64,000 nt of DNA from Actinoallomurus iriomotensis (GCF_030269445.1 NZ_BSTJ01000022.1:1-64000), one strand, 5' to 3'; numbered from the stretch's first letter, positions 25,022 to 36,826 are shown. A program made the numbers and translations. Notes: generated by a model not told the origin, from the letters alone.

Positions 25022-25476
25022 GGGCACTCCGCGAGGGCCTCCAGAGCGTCCAGCGCCGCCACCAGGGCCGCGCGCTGCTCGGACGTCAGCGTGGAGATCT
25101 GACCGACGAGGAACGCCGAGCGTTCGCCGCGCAGCTGTTCGAGCTGACGGCGGCCCTGCGCCGTGATGGCCAGCAGGGTGGCGCGCCGGTCCTCGGTGTC
25201 GGGCATGCGCCGCAGCAGCCCCTGCTGTTCGAGCGAGCCGACCAGCCGGCTCTGTGTCGGCGCGGTGACACCTTCGTGCGCGGCCAGGTCACCGAGGCGT
25301 ACGGGGCCGAGCGCCTCGACGCTCGCCAGCGTGGACGCCTGGCTCGAGGACAGGGCCTGCGGGCCGTGCTGGCGCACGCGGCGGTTGAGCCGCCCGAGAG
25401 TCATCCGCAGCCTCGCTGCGAGCTCGACGTTCGTCAGGTCTTCCGCATCGGGTGCCTGGTTGGTCACGCCGGTCAT
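25012..25476 (-). CDS. MarR-family regulator
   Basis: 154 residues. The winged helix is seen as LSSSQASTLASVEALGPVRL, LAAHEGVTAPTQSRLVGSLE and the wing LRRMPDTEDRRATLLAITAQ, with DxR in the wing as usual for MarR. The ATG at 25476 has an AAAGAAAG purine tract upstream. It has no obvious target beside it. The nearest gene upstream is the metallo-hydrolase at 25638, which reads the same way. Confidence 0.9.
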   Translation of the reverse strand: MTGVTNQAPDAEDLTNVELAARLRMTLGRLNRRVRQHGPQALSSSQASTLASVEALGPVRLGDLAAHEGVTAPTQSRLVGSLEQQGLLRRMPDTEDRRATLLAITAQGRRQLEQLRGERSAFLVGQISTLTSEQRAALVAALDALEALAECPYD

Positions 25477-25609
25477 CTTTCTTTACCCGCCGCCTCACGA
25501 TCGTGCGTCCCGGGCGTACTGATGAGCATGCCCATTCCCCAATCTTGCTGCATGGACACCTGGCTCGCAGCAGTGCGGACCGGCGATCCGCGGACGGGAA
25601 CGTTCCGGA

Positions 25610-25633
25610 CGGCCGGACGACGCCGTCCGGCCG
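25610..25633 (-). terminator. Terminator after the metallo-hydrolase gene
   Basis: CGGCCGGACG, loop ACGC, CGTCCGGCCG: a perfect 10-bp stem beginning four bases after the stop of the minus-strand gene at 25638. Confidence 0.75.
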
Positions 25634-25637
25634 GCGC

Positions 25638-26291
25638 TCACCAGCCGCGCTCGCGCCACTCCGCGAGGTGCGGGCGCTCCCGGCCGAGGCTCGTGTCCTT
25701 GCCGTGCCCGGGGTAGATCCACGTCTCGTCCGGCAGCTCGCCGAACACGCGTTCCTCCAGGTCGTCCATGAGCCGGCTGAACAGCTTCGCGTCGCCCCAG
25801 GTGTTGCCGGGGCCGCCGGGGAACAGGCTGTCGCCGGTGAACAGGTGGGGCGTGTCGCCGTCGTCGTAACGCAGCGCGATCGAGCCGGGCGTGTGCCCGC
25901 GCAGGTGGAGGACCGACAGCGTGACCTGCCCGACCCGTACCGTGCCGCCGTGCTCGACCGGCTCGGTGACCGGCAGCGGCAGGGCCTCGGCGTCGTCGGG
26001 GTGGGCGACCAGCCGCGCGTGGGTCGCGTCGATCACGGCGGTGAGGGCGCCCCAGTGGTCCTGGTGGCGGTGCGTGGTGACGACGTGGGAGAGCGGCCCG
26101 TCGCCGATGATCTCGAACAGCCGGTCCGGCTCGGCCGCGGCGTCGATGAGGACCTGTTCGCCCGTCGCCGTGCAGCGCAGCAGATAGGCGTTGTTCTCGT
26201 ACGGTCCGACGGCCAGCTTGGTGATCGTCAAGGCGGGGAGCTCTCGCACGTCGGGGGGCCCACCGACCTTGACGTCGCCTGTGTAGGTCAC
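25638..26291 (-). CDS. Metallo-beta-lactamase-fold hydrolase (glyoxalase II-like)
   Basis: 217 residues. The metal motif THRHQDHWGAL, HLRGHTPGSIAL with the third His, TGDSLFPGGPGNTWG with the bridging Asp and YPGHGKDTSLG with the last His give the full glyoxalase II-like set. GTG at 26291 follows GGAGGAC. Hydrolases of this type often stand beside uvrA in actinobacteria. Hydroxyacylglutathione-type chemistry is unlikely where mycothiol replaces glutathione, so a mycothiol or other thioester may be the substrate (inference). Confidence 0.9.
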   Translation of the reverse strand: MTYTGDVKVGGPPDVRELPALTITKLAVGPYENNAYLLRCTATGEQVLIDAAAEPDRLFEIIGDGPLSHVVTTHRHQDHWGALTAVIDATHARLVAHPDDAEALPLPVTEPVEHGGTVRVGQVTLSVLHLRGHTPGSIALRYDDGDTPHLFTGDSLFPGGPGNTWGDAKLFSRLMDDLEERVFGELPDETWIYPGHGKDTSLGRERPHLAEWRERGW

Positions 26292-26411
26292 GCTGTCCTC
26301 CGATCGGGCGCGGGCGCCTTGCGGCTTCCTTTCGGCTCTCGTTCCATCCTGTCACGGTGGGGACCGCGGAGGGTCCACGTCGCCCGGGACGTCGGCGGTT
26401 ACGCTGCCCGT

Positions 26412-27230
26412 ATGCGAGACGATCTCCCCATCTGCCGCACCTGCGGGGCGCAGTACGGCGCGCCGCGCGCCGACTGCCCGATCTGTGAGGACGAGCGGCA
26501 GTACGTGGGCTGGGACGGTCAGCGGTGGACGACCCTGGCGGAACTGCGCGAGGCCGGGCACCGCGGGCGGATCGAGGAGGAGGGGCCGGGCATCGTCGGT
26601 GTCGGCGCCACACCGCCGACCGCGATCGGGCAACGTGCCCTGCTGGTCCGCGCGCCGTCGGGCAACGTCCTGTGGGACATGATCACCTACATCGACGACG
26701 ACATGGTCGCCCGGGTGCGCGAGCTGGGCGGGGTCTCGGCCATCGCGATCAGCCATCCCCACTTCTACGGCTCGATGATCGAGTGGGCGCACGCGTTCGA
26801 CGCGCCGGTCTACATCCACGAGGCCGACCGCGAATGGGTGGCCCGGCCCGACGACTCGGTGGTCTTCTGGTCGGGGGAGACGCACTCACTCGGCGACGGG
26901 CTCACGCTGGTCAACGCCGGGGTGCACTTTGCCGGAGGCCAGGTGCTGCACTGGCGTGACGGCGAGGAGGGGCGCGGCGCGCTGCTGTCCGGCGACATCC
27001 TCACCGTCGTCCAGGACCGGCGCTACGTCAGCTTCATGTACAGCTATCCCAACCACATCCCCGAGCGCCCGCGCGTCATCCGGCGCGCGCTGCGGCTGCT
27101 GGAGCCCTACCCGTTCGAGCGCGTGTACGGGGCGTGGTGGCGGCGGATCGTCCGCGCGGACGGCGTCGAGGCGGTACGCCGGTCGGCGGAGCGGTACCTG
27201 GAGCACGCCCTGGACGACGGTCCCGAGTAG
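26412..27230 (+). CDS. Metallo-beta-lactamase-fold protein with N-terminal zinc ribbon
   Basis: 272 residues. Residues 8-28 hold two Cys pairs (CRTCGAQYG and CPICEDE), a small zinc ribbon. The rest resembles a metallo-beta-lactamase fold, but the usual HxHxDH is altered to SHPHFYGSM, and LLSGDILTVV and SYPNHIPERP stand for the later metal sites. The altered motif may mean a different metal set or lost catalysis. The ATG at 26412 follows TTACGCT with a six-base gap and no ribosome-binding site, so it may be leaderless. It reads toward uvrA. Confidence 0.8.
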   Translation: MRDDLPICRTCGAQYGAPRADCPICEDERQYVGWDGQRWTTLAELREAGHRGRIEEEGPGIVGVGATPPTAIGQRALLVRAPSGNVLWDMITYIDDDMVARVRELGGVSAIAISHPHFYGSMIEWAHAFDAPVYIHEADREWVARPDDSVVFWSGETHSLGDGLTLVNAGVHFAGGQVLHWRDGEEGRGALLSGDILTVVQDRRYVSFMYSYPNHIPERPRVIRRALRLLEPYPFERVYGAWWRRIVRADGVEAVRRSAERYLEHALDDGPE

Positions 27231-27255
27231 GCGTGTTCCGGTGGCGACGCTCATT

Positions 27256-27269
27256 CGAACACGTGTACG
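27256..27269. promoter_or_regulatory. LexA-like box of uvrA
   Basis: CGAACACGTGTACG matches CGAAC-N4-GTTCG at all arm positions but one. It lies 116 bases before the uvrA start. uvrA is a classic SOS gene, which supports the call despite the mismatch. Confidence 0.65.
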
Positions 27270-27384
27270 GTTCAGCTGCGACGAGCGGGGTGGATGAGGT
27301 CGTCTGGAAGAAACCGTCGCACCCACTCGTTAGCCTGAAGCTGACCTGTCTCGTCCAGGCTCTCAAGGGGATTGCGAATACGCC

Positions 27385-30222
<2,838 letters not shown>

Positions 30223-30244
30223 CCGGAGTCGTCGCCTGGTGCTC

Positions 30245-30273
30245 GTGGTGCGGAAGAGAAAGTTCCGCACCAC
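30245..30273 (+). terminator. uvrA terminator
   Basis: GTGGTGCGGAA, loop GAGAAAG, TTCCGCACCAC: a perfect 11-bp stem starting 22 bases after the uvrA stop, followed by CTTGAA rather than a T run. Confidence 0.8.
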
Positions 30274-30338
30274 CTTGAACCGAACCGTCGATTCCTCCGT
30301 GCCAAGGGGGAACGTCCCCGAAACCAAGGAGGAGTCTT

Positions 30339-30800
30339 ATGCCGTTCGAACCGTCCACGCCCGGACCGGAGTCCACCCGCCGGGGGATGCTGGTGGGGGT
30401 CGGCCTCGTCGGCCTCGCCGGCACGCTGACCGCCTGCGGAGGCTCGAAGGACGACTCGTCGGCCGACGCCTCCCAGGGCACCGGGAGTCAGAACGGCGGG
30501 GGTCAGAGCGGAGGCGGCAGCCTGGGCAAGGCCGCCGACATCCCGGTCGGCGGCGGAAAGATCTTCAAGGACGAGAAGGTCGTCGTGACCCAGCCCAAGC
30601 AGGGCGAGTTCAAGGCCTTCAGCGCCATCTGCACCCACCGCGGCTGTCCCGTGGGCTCCGTCTCGGACGGGAAGATCAACTGCCCGTGCCACGGCAGCGC
30701 CTTCAACGTGACCGACGGGTCGGTCGCCAAGGGCCCCGCCGACAAGCCGCTCCCGTCCAAGAACGTCACCGTCCAGAACGGCGAGCTGAAGCTCGGCTGA
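30339..30800 (+). CDS. Rieske [2Fe-2S] lipoprotein
   Basis: 153 residues. The N-terminus has a twin-arginine-like start (STRRGMLVGVGLVGLAGTLT) ending in a lipobox LTAC, so it is probably Tat-exported and lipid-anchored. A Ser/Gly/Gln linker of about 30 residues leads to the Rieske domain with both cluster motifs, CTHRGC and CPCHGSAF (two Cys and two His). It is an electron carrier outside the membrane with unknown partner. The ATG follows GGAGGAG by four bases. TCCTCC at 30293-30298 can pair with that site around a GGGGA/TCCCC hairpin, so translation may be damped. Confidence 0.92.
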   Translation: MPFEPSTPGPESTRRGMLVGVGLVGLAGTLTACGGSKDDSSADASQGTGSQNGGGQSGGGSLGKAADIPVGGGKIFKDEKVVVTQPKQGEFKAFSAICTHRGCPVGSVSDGKINCPCHGSAFNVTDGSVAKGPADKPLPSKNVTVQNGELKLG

Positions 30801-31153
30801 CGTCCGAGGCGTCGCGGTCACGGCTCCGACCGGCGACCGCGACGCCCAGGCCTGACCGAGGCTTCCACGCAGTGGCCGATCGACGTGACGCGTCGCTTAT
30901 CGCGCCGGCCGCTGAGAGCGTCGACGCCGCCGCGGGTCCGGCGCTCGTAGCGCCGTGGCGGCGGCCATCGGCCGATGCGGCGCGTGGCGCTCGGGGCGCG
31001 GCCGACCGACTCGTCGTGCTCGGCGACGGCCGCGTACCTGCTCCGCCGGCGCGCGACTCGTCTTCATCATCGGTGTGACCTACGCCATACGGAACGTTCC
31101 GATCGTGGGCCTCCTCCTCATGGGTGACGAATCCACCTCATTGAGGAAGCACT
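30801..31153. other. 353-base region without a gene
   Basis: No supported gene. The one long open frame is Ala/Arg-rich and domain-free. A perfect 12-bp palindrome CGGAACGTTCCG is at 31090-31101, about 50 bases before the next gene, and might be an operator. GAGGAAG before 31154 is the ribosome-binding site of that gene. Confidence 0.55.
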
Positions 31154-32521
31154 GTGACCGAACATTCGATTCGCCGCGCCGGGACACTGATCGCCGCGGT
31201 GCTCGCCGTCGACGGGCTGGCCCACCTGTACTGGTCGACGGGCCTGACCTGGCCGGCGGCGGACTCCCGCACGCTGTCCTTCGCGGTGCTCGGCTTTCCC
31301 GTGCCGTTCACCCCCCAGATCCTGCTGCCGCTGGCCGCGGCGCTGTTCGGCGCCGCGCTACTGGTCCACGGCCGGGTCACGCTCGGCCGCCGGCACCGTC
31401 TCGGGTGGCTGCCGCAGGCCGGCACCGTGGCCGTGGCCGCCGGCCTGCTGATCCGGGCCCTGGCCGGTCTGGTCTGGGCGTGCGGCATCGGAGTGCGCAC
31501 CGGCACCGCGTTCTACTGGCTCAACCTGTGCGCGTACACGCCGGCGTGCCTGGGTCTGGGCCTCGCCGCGGTCACGGTCGTCCGGTACGACGCGAAGGGC
31601 CGCTCCTGGCTGCCCTGCACGGTCCTGCCGCTGCTCGTCACGGCGGTGGCCCTGTACGGCGCGTACGGCTACACCCCCGTGCAGCAGCGCGGATACCGGC
31701 CCGAGGCGGGCTCTCGGTTCGTGGACACGCCCGTCGCGCGGTTCCACTACCTGCGTGAAGGACAGGGCCCCGCGATCGTGCTCCTCTCGCCCGGAGCCGC
31801 CTCGACATTCGCCTGGCGGCCGCAGCTGACCACGCTCGCGCGGACCCACACCGTCTACGCCGTGGACCTGCCCGGCCAGGGCTTCACCGAACTGCACGAC
31901 CACGGGTTCCGCTTCGACCTGCCCTCGATGGTCTCGGCCGTCGACACGTTCCTGGACGCCGTGAGCGTGCGGAGCGCGGTCCTGGGCGGCGACTCCTGGA
32001 GCGGAGGGTGGGCCCTGGCGTACGCCCAGCGCCACCCGCAGCGGGTCAGCCGGCTCATCCTGCTCGCCCCCTCCGGCCTGGCCCGGCCCGACGTGTGGAG
32101 CTGGGAACTCCTCAAGCCTCTCGTCGTCGGGGAACTCGCCACCAAGGCCGGCTTCGGCAGCCGCGCCGCCGTGGCCGCCGGAGTACGGGATCTGTTCGTC
32201 CATCGGGAACGCGTCACGGGCCCGGTCATCGACGCGATGTGGGCGCCCGGGACGCTGCGGGACAACCTCCGTTCGGAGTACCTGCTCGAACGCGGTCTGG
32301 ACTGGCGGACGACGCAGAACGGCCTCCGGCGCACCCTCCAGCCGACCCTCGTCGTCTGGGGAGCGAAGGACACCGTCCTGCCCGTCGCGCAGGCCGCCAC
32401 GTTCGGCCGGCTGCTGCCGAACGCGCGGGTGTCGGTGCTGGGTGACTGCGGTCACGCTCTGACGCTGGACTGCCCCGACCAGGTCACGGGCCTCATGGAA
32501 GACTTCCTCGGTGTCCGATGA
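31154..32521 (+). CDS. DUF3995-like membrane domain fused to an alpha/beta hydrolase
   Basis: 455 residues in two parts. Residues 1-150 are four membrane helices with AVDGLAHLYWSTGLTWPAAD and the later FYWLNLCAYTPACLG, resembling DUF3995. Residues 190-455 are an alpha/beta hydrolase: oxyanion region LLSPGAAS, nucleophile elbow GGDSWSGG, acid in VWGAKDTVLP and His in GDCGHAL. The elbow reads G-D-S-W-S, with Ser in place of the last Gly of GxSxG. The active site would lie on one face of the membrane. GTG at 31154 follows GAGGAAG. The end overlaps the sigma-factor gene by 11 bases, so the two are cotranslated. Confidence 0.85.
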   Translation: MTEHSIRRAGTLIAAVLAVDGLAHLYWSTGLTWPAADSRTLSFAVLGFPVPFTPQILLPLAAALFGAALLVHGRVTLGRRHRLGWLPQAGTVAVAAGLLIRALAGLVWACGIGVRTGTAFYWLNLCAYTPACLGLGLAAVTVVRYDAKGRSWLPCTVLPLLVTAVALYGAYGYTPVQQRGYRPEAGSRFVDTPVARFHYLREGQGPAIVLLSPGAASTFAWRPQLTTLARTHTVYAVDLPGQGFTELHDHGFRFDLPSMVSAVDTFLDAVSVRSAVLGGDSWSGGWALAYAQRHPQRVSRLILLAPSGLARPDVWSWELLKPLVVGELATKAGFGSRAAVAAGVRDLFVHRERVTGPVIDAMWAPGTLRDNLRSEYLLERGLDWRTTQNGLRRTLQPTLVVWGAKDTVLPVAQAATFGRLLPNARVSVLGDCGHALTLDCPDQVTGLMEDFLGVR

Positions 32522-33008
32522 CGACGCGCGCCTGGTGCGTGCCGCGCAGAGCGGCGACACATTGGCGATGAACGCGCTGCTGGACCGGCTCACCCCGTAC
32601 GTCGGGCGGATCTGCGCGCCCATCGCCCTCTCCGACGGGGACGACGCCACCCAGGAGGCCCTCATCGCGATCTTCCGGGCCCTGCGCGGGCTGAGGGAAC
32701 CGGCGGCTCTCTTCGCCTGGGCCCGCCGGATCGCGGTACACGAAGCCATCCGGGTCGCCCGCCGCGGCTCCCGCTCGGACCCGGCCGAGCTCACCGAGGT
32801 GCCGGAGCCGGGAGACCCGCAGCTGGCGGCGGACATCCGCGACGTGCTGACCCGGCTGTCACCCGAACACCGAGCCGTCCTGACGCTCCGCGACGTCGAG
32901 GGGCTCGACGAGCACGCCGCCGCCGAGGTCCTGGCCATCCCCGCGGGCACCGTCAAATCCCGGCTGCACCGAGCACGCGACAGCTTCCGAAAGGCGTGGA
33001 CGTCATGA
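32511..33008 (+). CDS. ECF-type RNA polymerase sigma factor
   Basis: 165 residues. Region 2 is NALLDRLTPYVGRICAPIAL … DDATQEALIAIFRALRGLRE, where DDATQE is the usual DDA.Q. motif. Region 4 is LSPEHRAVLTLRDVEGLDEH … VLAIPAGTVKSRLHRARDSF. It starts at GTG 32511 inside the hydrolase gene and ends in an ATGA overlap with the next gene. No anti-sigma factor with a membrane or ZAS domain is next to it. The fused membrane hydrolase or the SRPBCC protein might play that part (inference). Confidence 0.9.
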   Translation: MSDDDARLVRAAQSGDTLAMNALLDRLTPYVGRICAPIALSDGDDATQEALIAIFRALRGLREPAALFAWARRIAVHEAIRVARRGSRSDPAELTEVPEPGDPQLAADIRDVLTRLSPEHRAVLTLRDVEGLDEHAAAEVLAIPAGTVKSRLHRARDSFRKAWTS

Positions 33009-33475
33009 CCGTACGCTGGCCGACCGCCGACCTGGACCCGGTACGCCGTCTTCGCGCCCTGGCCGCCGGCATCCCCGGCGCGCACGTGACCGAACGCGTG
33101 CTCGACGAACCGTTCGCCGAGGTCTGGGCGCTACTGGCCGACCTGGAGGGCACCTTCGGTCGCATCGAGCCGGACATGCGCCGGATCCGCGTGATCCGCA
33201 CGGACGGCGACCGGCTGGAGGCGCGGGCCCGCAGCCGGTTCGGCATGCGAGCCCGGTTCGACGGGACCCTGCGGCCCGGCTGGTGCTGGCTGCAGAGCCG
33301 GTTCCTCCTCATCGGCGTCGCCGCCGCGCCGGAGCCGGGCGGCGGCACCAGGGTCGCGCTCACCGGGGGAGTCCGGGTTCCCGGCCGGGCCGCGCTCGTG
33401 CCGCTCGGCGTCCGCCGCGCGGCCGACCGCGCCCTCGACCGGCTCACCGCGCTGGCCGCGGGCACGGGCGGCTGA
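33005..33475 (+). CDS. SRPBCC (START-like) family protein
   Basis: 156 residues. The pattern VTERVLDEPFAEVWALLADL at the start of the fold, alternating strands, and a long C-terminal helix (RRAADRALDRLTALAAGTGG) fit the SRPBCC / polyketide cyclase-like fold, which binds a hydrophobic ligand in a deep pocket. No catalytic residues can be named. The ATG overlaps the sigma-factor stop (ATGA), so it is probably coexpressed with it and may sense or carry its signal (inference). Confidence 0.75.
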   Translation: MTVRWPTADLDPVRRLRALAAGIPGAHVTERVLDEPFAEVWALLADLEGTFGRIEPDMRRIRVIRTDGDRLEARARSRFGMRARFDGTLRPGWCWLQSRFLLIGVAAAPEPGGGTRVALTGGVRVPGRAALVPLGVRRAADRALDRLTALAAGTGG

Positions 33476-33512
33476 GCGCCGGTTTGTCGGTGGCGACCGG
33501 CATGCTCGGGCC

Positions 33513-33941
33513 ATGACCGATGTTCCCGAGGCCGACTACGCGCCGGCACGGAGTGCGGACACCCGCGCCGCGCCGCCGGCGACGGCGGGGGAGCGGGAGA
33601 CGCTCACGGCGTTTCTCGACCGGCACCGCCGGACGTTCGCGCTCAAGTGCGCCGGTGTCCCGGCGGCGCGCCTGTCGGACAAGGGCGTGCCGCCGTCCGG
33701 GCTCAGCCCGCACGGGCTGCTCCGGCATCTGACCGCGGTCGAGCGGTGGCGGTTCGCCATCCAGCTCGCCGACGAGGACCTGCCGGTCTCCGCGCCCGGC
33801 ACAACGGCCACGCCGACCTCCTGCGCGAGCGGGTCGACGGCGCCGCGGGATACTGGGATGACGACGATCACGGCGGCAGGGGCCGTACCGACCGGGACCG
33901 GACCGGCCGACGCGGCCTCCGCCGCCCCCGCACGGCACTAG
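33513..33941 (+). pseudogene. DUF664 (DinB-like) gene with internal deletion and frameshift
   Basis: The frame starting at 33513 encodes a normal DUF664 N-terminus (LTAFLDRHRRTFALKCAGVP … SGLSPHGLLRHLTAVERWRF … LADEDLPVS) and then turns into low-complexity sequence. From about 33796 another frame encodes the family's C-terminal helix ARHNGHADLLRERVDGAAGY. The roughly 70 residues usually found between the two are missing. This fits one internal deletion that also shifted the frame. The product of the open frame lacks the metal-binding core, so I call it broken. It ends 10 bases before uvrC and may carry the uvrC promoter. Confidence 0.8.
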
Positions 33942-33951
33942 GCTGACGGAC

Positions 33952-35889
33952 GTGGCAGATCCGGCGACGTACCGGCCCGCGCCTGGCACCATCCCCGAAT
34001 CGCCCGGGGTGTACCGCTTCCGTGACACGGGCGGCAGGGTCATCTACGTGGGCAAGGCGAAGAACCTGCGTGCCCGGCTCAACTCCTACTTCGCGGACTT
34101 CGCCGGGCTGCACCCGCGCACCCAGACGATGCTGCAGACCGCGGCCGGGGTCGAGTGGACCGTGGTCGGCACCGAGGTCGAGGCCCTGCAGCTGGAGTAC
34201 TCCTGGATCAAGGAGTTCGACCCGCGCTTCAACGTCAAGTACCGCGACGACAAGTCCTACCCCTACCTCGCGGTGACGATGAACGAGGACGTCCCGCGGG
34301 TGCAGGTGATGCGCGGCGCGAAGAAGAAGGGCGTCCGCTACTTCGGCCCGTACTCCCACGCGTGGGCGATCCGGGAGACCGTCGACCTGCTGCTGCGGGT
34401 CTTCCCGGTCCGCACCTGCTCGGCCGGGGTGTTCCGGCGGCAGCGGCAGATGGGCCGGCCCTGCCTGCTCGGCGACATCGGCAAGTGCTCGGCCCCCTGC
34501 GTCGGCCGCGTCACCGAGGAGGCGCACCGCGAGATCGCCGAGGACTTCTGCGACTTCATGGCCGGCGACACCGCGCGGTTCATCAGGGCGCTGGAGAAGG
34601 ACATGCGCGCCGCGGCGGGGGAGCAGGAGTACGAGCGCGCGGCGCGCCTGCGCGACGACATCCGCGCCCTGCAGCGCGCCCTGGAAAAGCAGTCGGTGGT
34701 CCTCGGCGACAACACCGACTGCGACGTCATCGCGCTGGCCGACGACCAGCTCGAGGCCGCCGTGCAGGTGTTCTACGTCCGGGGCGGGCGCATCCGCGGG
34801 CAGCGCGGCTGGGTCGTCGACAAGGTCGAGGACATCTCCACCGGCGACCTGGTCGAGCAGTTCGTCCTCCAGATGTACGGCGACGTCGCCGGCGATGCGG
34901 TGCCGCGCGAGATCCTCGTGCCGGCGCTGCCGCCCGAGCAGGAGGCCGTGGTCGAGCTCCTCGCCGAGCACCGGGGCGGCCGGGTCGACCTGCGCGTGCC
35001 GCGCCGGGGCGACAAGAAGACACTCCTGGAGACCGTCGAGCGCAACGCCAAGGAGGCGTTCAAGCAGCACAAGACGCGCCGGGCGGCCGACCTGACCAGC
35101 CGCAGCAGGGGGCTCCAGGAGATCCAGGACGCCCTCGAGCTCGAGCAGGCGCCGCTGCGCATCGAGTGCTTCGACGTGTCCAACCTCCAGGGCACCCACG
35201 TCGTCGCCTCGATGGTGGTCTTCGAGGACGGCCTGCCCCGCAAGAGCGAATACCGGCGGTTCTCCATCAAGACCGTCGAGGGCCAGGACGACGTCCGCTC
35301 GATCAACGAGGTGATCACCCGCCGGTTCCGGCGCTACCTGGAGGAGACCGAACGCACCGGCGAGCTCGACGTCCTCGGCGAGCCTGAGGAGGGCGGCCCG
35401 ATCGACCCGGAGACCGGAAGGCCGCGCAAGTTCGCCTACCCGCCCAACCTCGTCGTCGTCGACGGCGGGCCGCCGCAGGTGGCCGCCGCCCAGCGGGCCC
35501 TGGACGAGCTGGGCATCGACGACGTCAGCCTGTGCGGCATCGCGAAGCGGCTGGAGGAGGTCTGGCTGCCCGGCGAGGAGGACCCGGTCATCCTGCCGCG
35601 CAACAGCGAGGGCATGTACCTCCTGCAGCGGGCGCGTGACGAGGCTCACGACTTCGCCATCCGGTTCCACCGCACCAAGCGTTCCAAGGGCATGATCGTG
35701 AGTGAGCTCGACGCCGTGCCGGGTCTGGGGCCGAGCCGGCGCACCGCCCTGATCAAGCACTTCGGGTCGGTGAAGATGCTCAAGGAGGCCGGACCCGAGC
35801 AGATCGCCGAGGTTCCGGGCATCGGACGCCGTACCGCTGAGAGCATTGTGGCGGCACTGCACGCGCAGGACGGGGGAACAGGCACATGA
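33952..35889 (+). CDS. uvrC: Excinuclease ABC subunit C
   Basis: 645 residues, the dual-incision nuclease of excision repair. The N-terminal GIY-YIG domain is PGVYRF … [18 protein letters not shown]. Then come the Cys-rich segment (RTCSAGVF … [16 protein letters not shown]), the UVR motif ([20 protein letters not shown]), the RNase H-like domain ([31 protein letters not shown]) and a C-terminal double HhH ([20 protein letters not shown]). GTG at 33952 has no clear ribosome-binding site, and TAGGCT stands seven bases before it, so a leaderless message is possible. The stop overlaps a 12-codon ORF (ATGA). Confidence 0.97.
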   Translation: MADPATYRPAPGTIPESPGVYRFRDTGGRVIYVGKAKNLRARLNSYFADFAGLHPRTQTMLQTAAGVEWTVVGTEVEALQLEYSWIKEFDPRFNVKYRDDKSYPYLAVTMNEDVPRVQVMRGAKKKGVRYFGPYSHAWAIRETVDLLLRVFPVRTCSAGVFRRQRQMGRPCLLGDIGKCSAPCVGRVTEEAHREIAEDFCDFMAGDTARFIRALEKDMRAAAGEQEYERAARLRDDIRALQRALEKQSVVLGDNTDCDVIALADDQLEAAVQVFYVRGGRIRGQRGWVVDKVEDISTGDLVEQFVLQMYGDVAGDAVPREILVPALPPEQEAVVELLAEHRGGRVDLRVPRRGDKKTLLETVERNAKEAFKQHKTRRAADLTSRSRGLQEIQDALELEQAPLRIECFDVSNLQGTHVVASMVVFEDGLPRKSEYRRFSIKTVEGQDDVRSINEVITRRFRRYLEETERTGELDVLGEPEEGGPIDPETGRPRKFAYPPNLVVVDGGPPQVAAAQRALDELGIDDVSLCGIAKRLEEVWLPGEEDPVILPRNSEGMYLLQRARDEAHDFAIRFHRTKRSKGMIVSELDAVPGLGPSRRTALIKHFGSVKMLKEAGPEQIAEVPGIGRRTAESIVAALHAQDGGTGT

Positions 35890-35924
35890 GACACAGCACG
35901 GCGCCGTCGGGCGGTGGCGCGTGA
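35886..35924 (+). CDS. 12-codon ORF bridging uvrC and rapZ
   Basis: Reads [12 protein letters not shown] and stop. Its ATG overlaps the uvrC stop (ATGA at 35886-35889) and its stop overlaps the rapZ GTG (GTGA at 35921-35924). The peptide is too short to have a fold. It could let ribosomes ending uvrC re-start and pass to rapZ, which otherwise has no good ribosome-binding site. This resembles the arrangement between tlyA and nadK. Confidence 0.4.
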   Translation: MRHSTAPSGGGA

Positions 35925-36820
35925 ACACCGCGGCGGCCAACCTCGGCGGCACCCCGCAGGTGCCCGACATCGTGATCGTCACCGGCATGTCCGGCGCCGG
36001 CCGCAGCACGGCGGCCAAGTCCCTGGAGGACCTCGACTGGTTCGTGGTCGACAACCTGCCGCCCGGCCTGCTCGCCACCATGGCCGACCTCGCCGAGCGC
36101 GGCCAGGGCGCGGTGCCCCGCATCGCCGTCGTCGTCGACGTGCGCAGCCGGGCGTTCACCACCGACCTGCAGTCCGCGTTCGACGAGCTGGAGGCGCGCG
36201 GCGCGCACCCCCGCGTGGTGTTCCTGGAGGCCTCCGACGACGTCCTGGTCCGCCGGTTCGAGAGCGTACGGCGCCCGCACCCGCTCCAGGCCGACGGGCG
36301 GATCGTCGACGGCATCGCCCGCGAGCGCGAGCTGCTGCGCGAGGTCCGCGCCGAGGCCGACCTGGTCATCGACACCAGCTCGCTCAACGTCCACGAGCTG
36401 CGCGGCAAGATCGTGAGCTTCTTCGGGGGCGAGGGCAACGAGTCGAGCCTGCGCGCCACCGTCGTGTCCTTCGGCTACAAGTACGGCCTGCCGGTCGACG
36501 CCGACCTCGTGGTGGACTGCCGTTTCCTGCCCAACCCGCACTGGATCCCCGAGCTGCGGCCCCACACCGGGCGCGACGCCCCCGTACGCGACTACGTCCT
36601 GGCCCAGCCGGGCGCCAAGGAGTTCCTCGACGCCTACACCGAGGTGCTGCGCCTCCTGGTGCGGGGATACGAACGCGAGGGCAAGCACTATGTGACGCTC
36701 GCGGTCGGCTGCACCGGCGGCAAACACCGTAGCGTCGCGATGGCGGAGCAGCTCGGCGGCCGGCTCCGCGACGAGGGCCTGGATCTTCAGGTCGTCCATC
36801 GGGATCTCGGACGGGAATGA
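35921..36820 (+). CDS. rapZ: RapZ-type nucleotide-binding protein
   Basis: 299 residues. Walker A-like [31 protein letters not shown], the ERRRPHPL-like segment [20 protein letters not shown], and the C-terminal [20 protein letters not shown] are the full RapZ/YvcJ pattern. In enterobacteria RapZ directs RNase E to GlmZ. In Gram-positives YvcJ binds nucleotides and links to competence and cell-wall carbon flow. GTG at 35921 was chosen because family sequence begins there. The order uvrC-rapZ-yvcK-whiA is the usual one. Confidence 0.95.
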   Translation: MNTAAANLGGTPQVPDIVIVTGMSGAGRSTAAKSLEDLDWFVVDNLPPGLLATMADLAERGQGAVPRIAVVVDVRSRAFTTDLQSAFDELEARGAHPRVVFLEASDDVLVRRFESVRRPHPLQADGRIVDGIARERELLREVRAEADLVIDTSSLNVHELRGKIVSFFGGEGNESSLRATVVSFGYKYGLPVDADLVVDCRFLPNPHWIPELRPHTGRDAPVRDYVLAQPGAKEFLDAYTEVLRLLVRGYEREGKHYVTLAVGCTGGKHRSVAMAEQLGGRLRDEGLDLQVVHRDLGRE

Positions 36821-36826
36821 CACGAC

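Noticed and set aside
25597-25606. Palindrome GGAACGTTCC, also seen at 31091-31100, as a shared operator
   Set aside because: It is a 10-bp match without a common gene function. The first copy lies beyond the end of a gene, and chance occurrence in this composition is likely.
33868-36459. 863-codon open frame antisense to uvrC and rapZ
   Set aside because: It crosses two well-supported genes and shows only antisense composition, with no family match.
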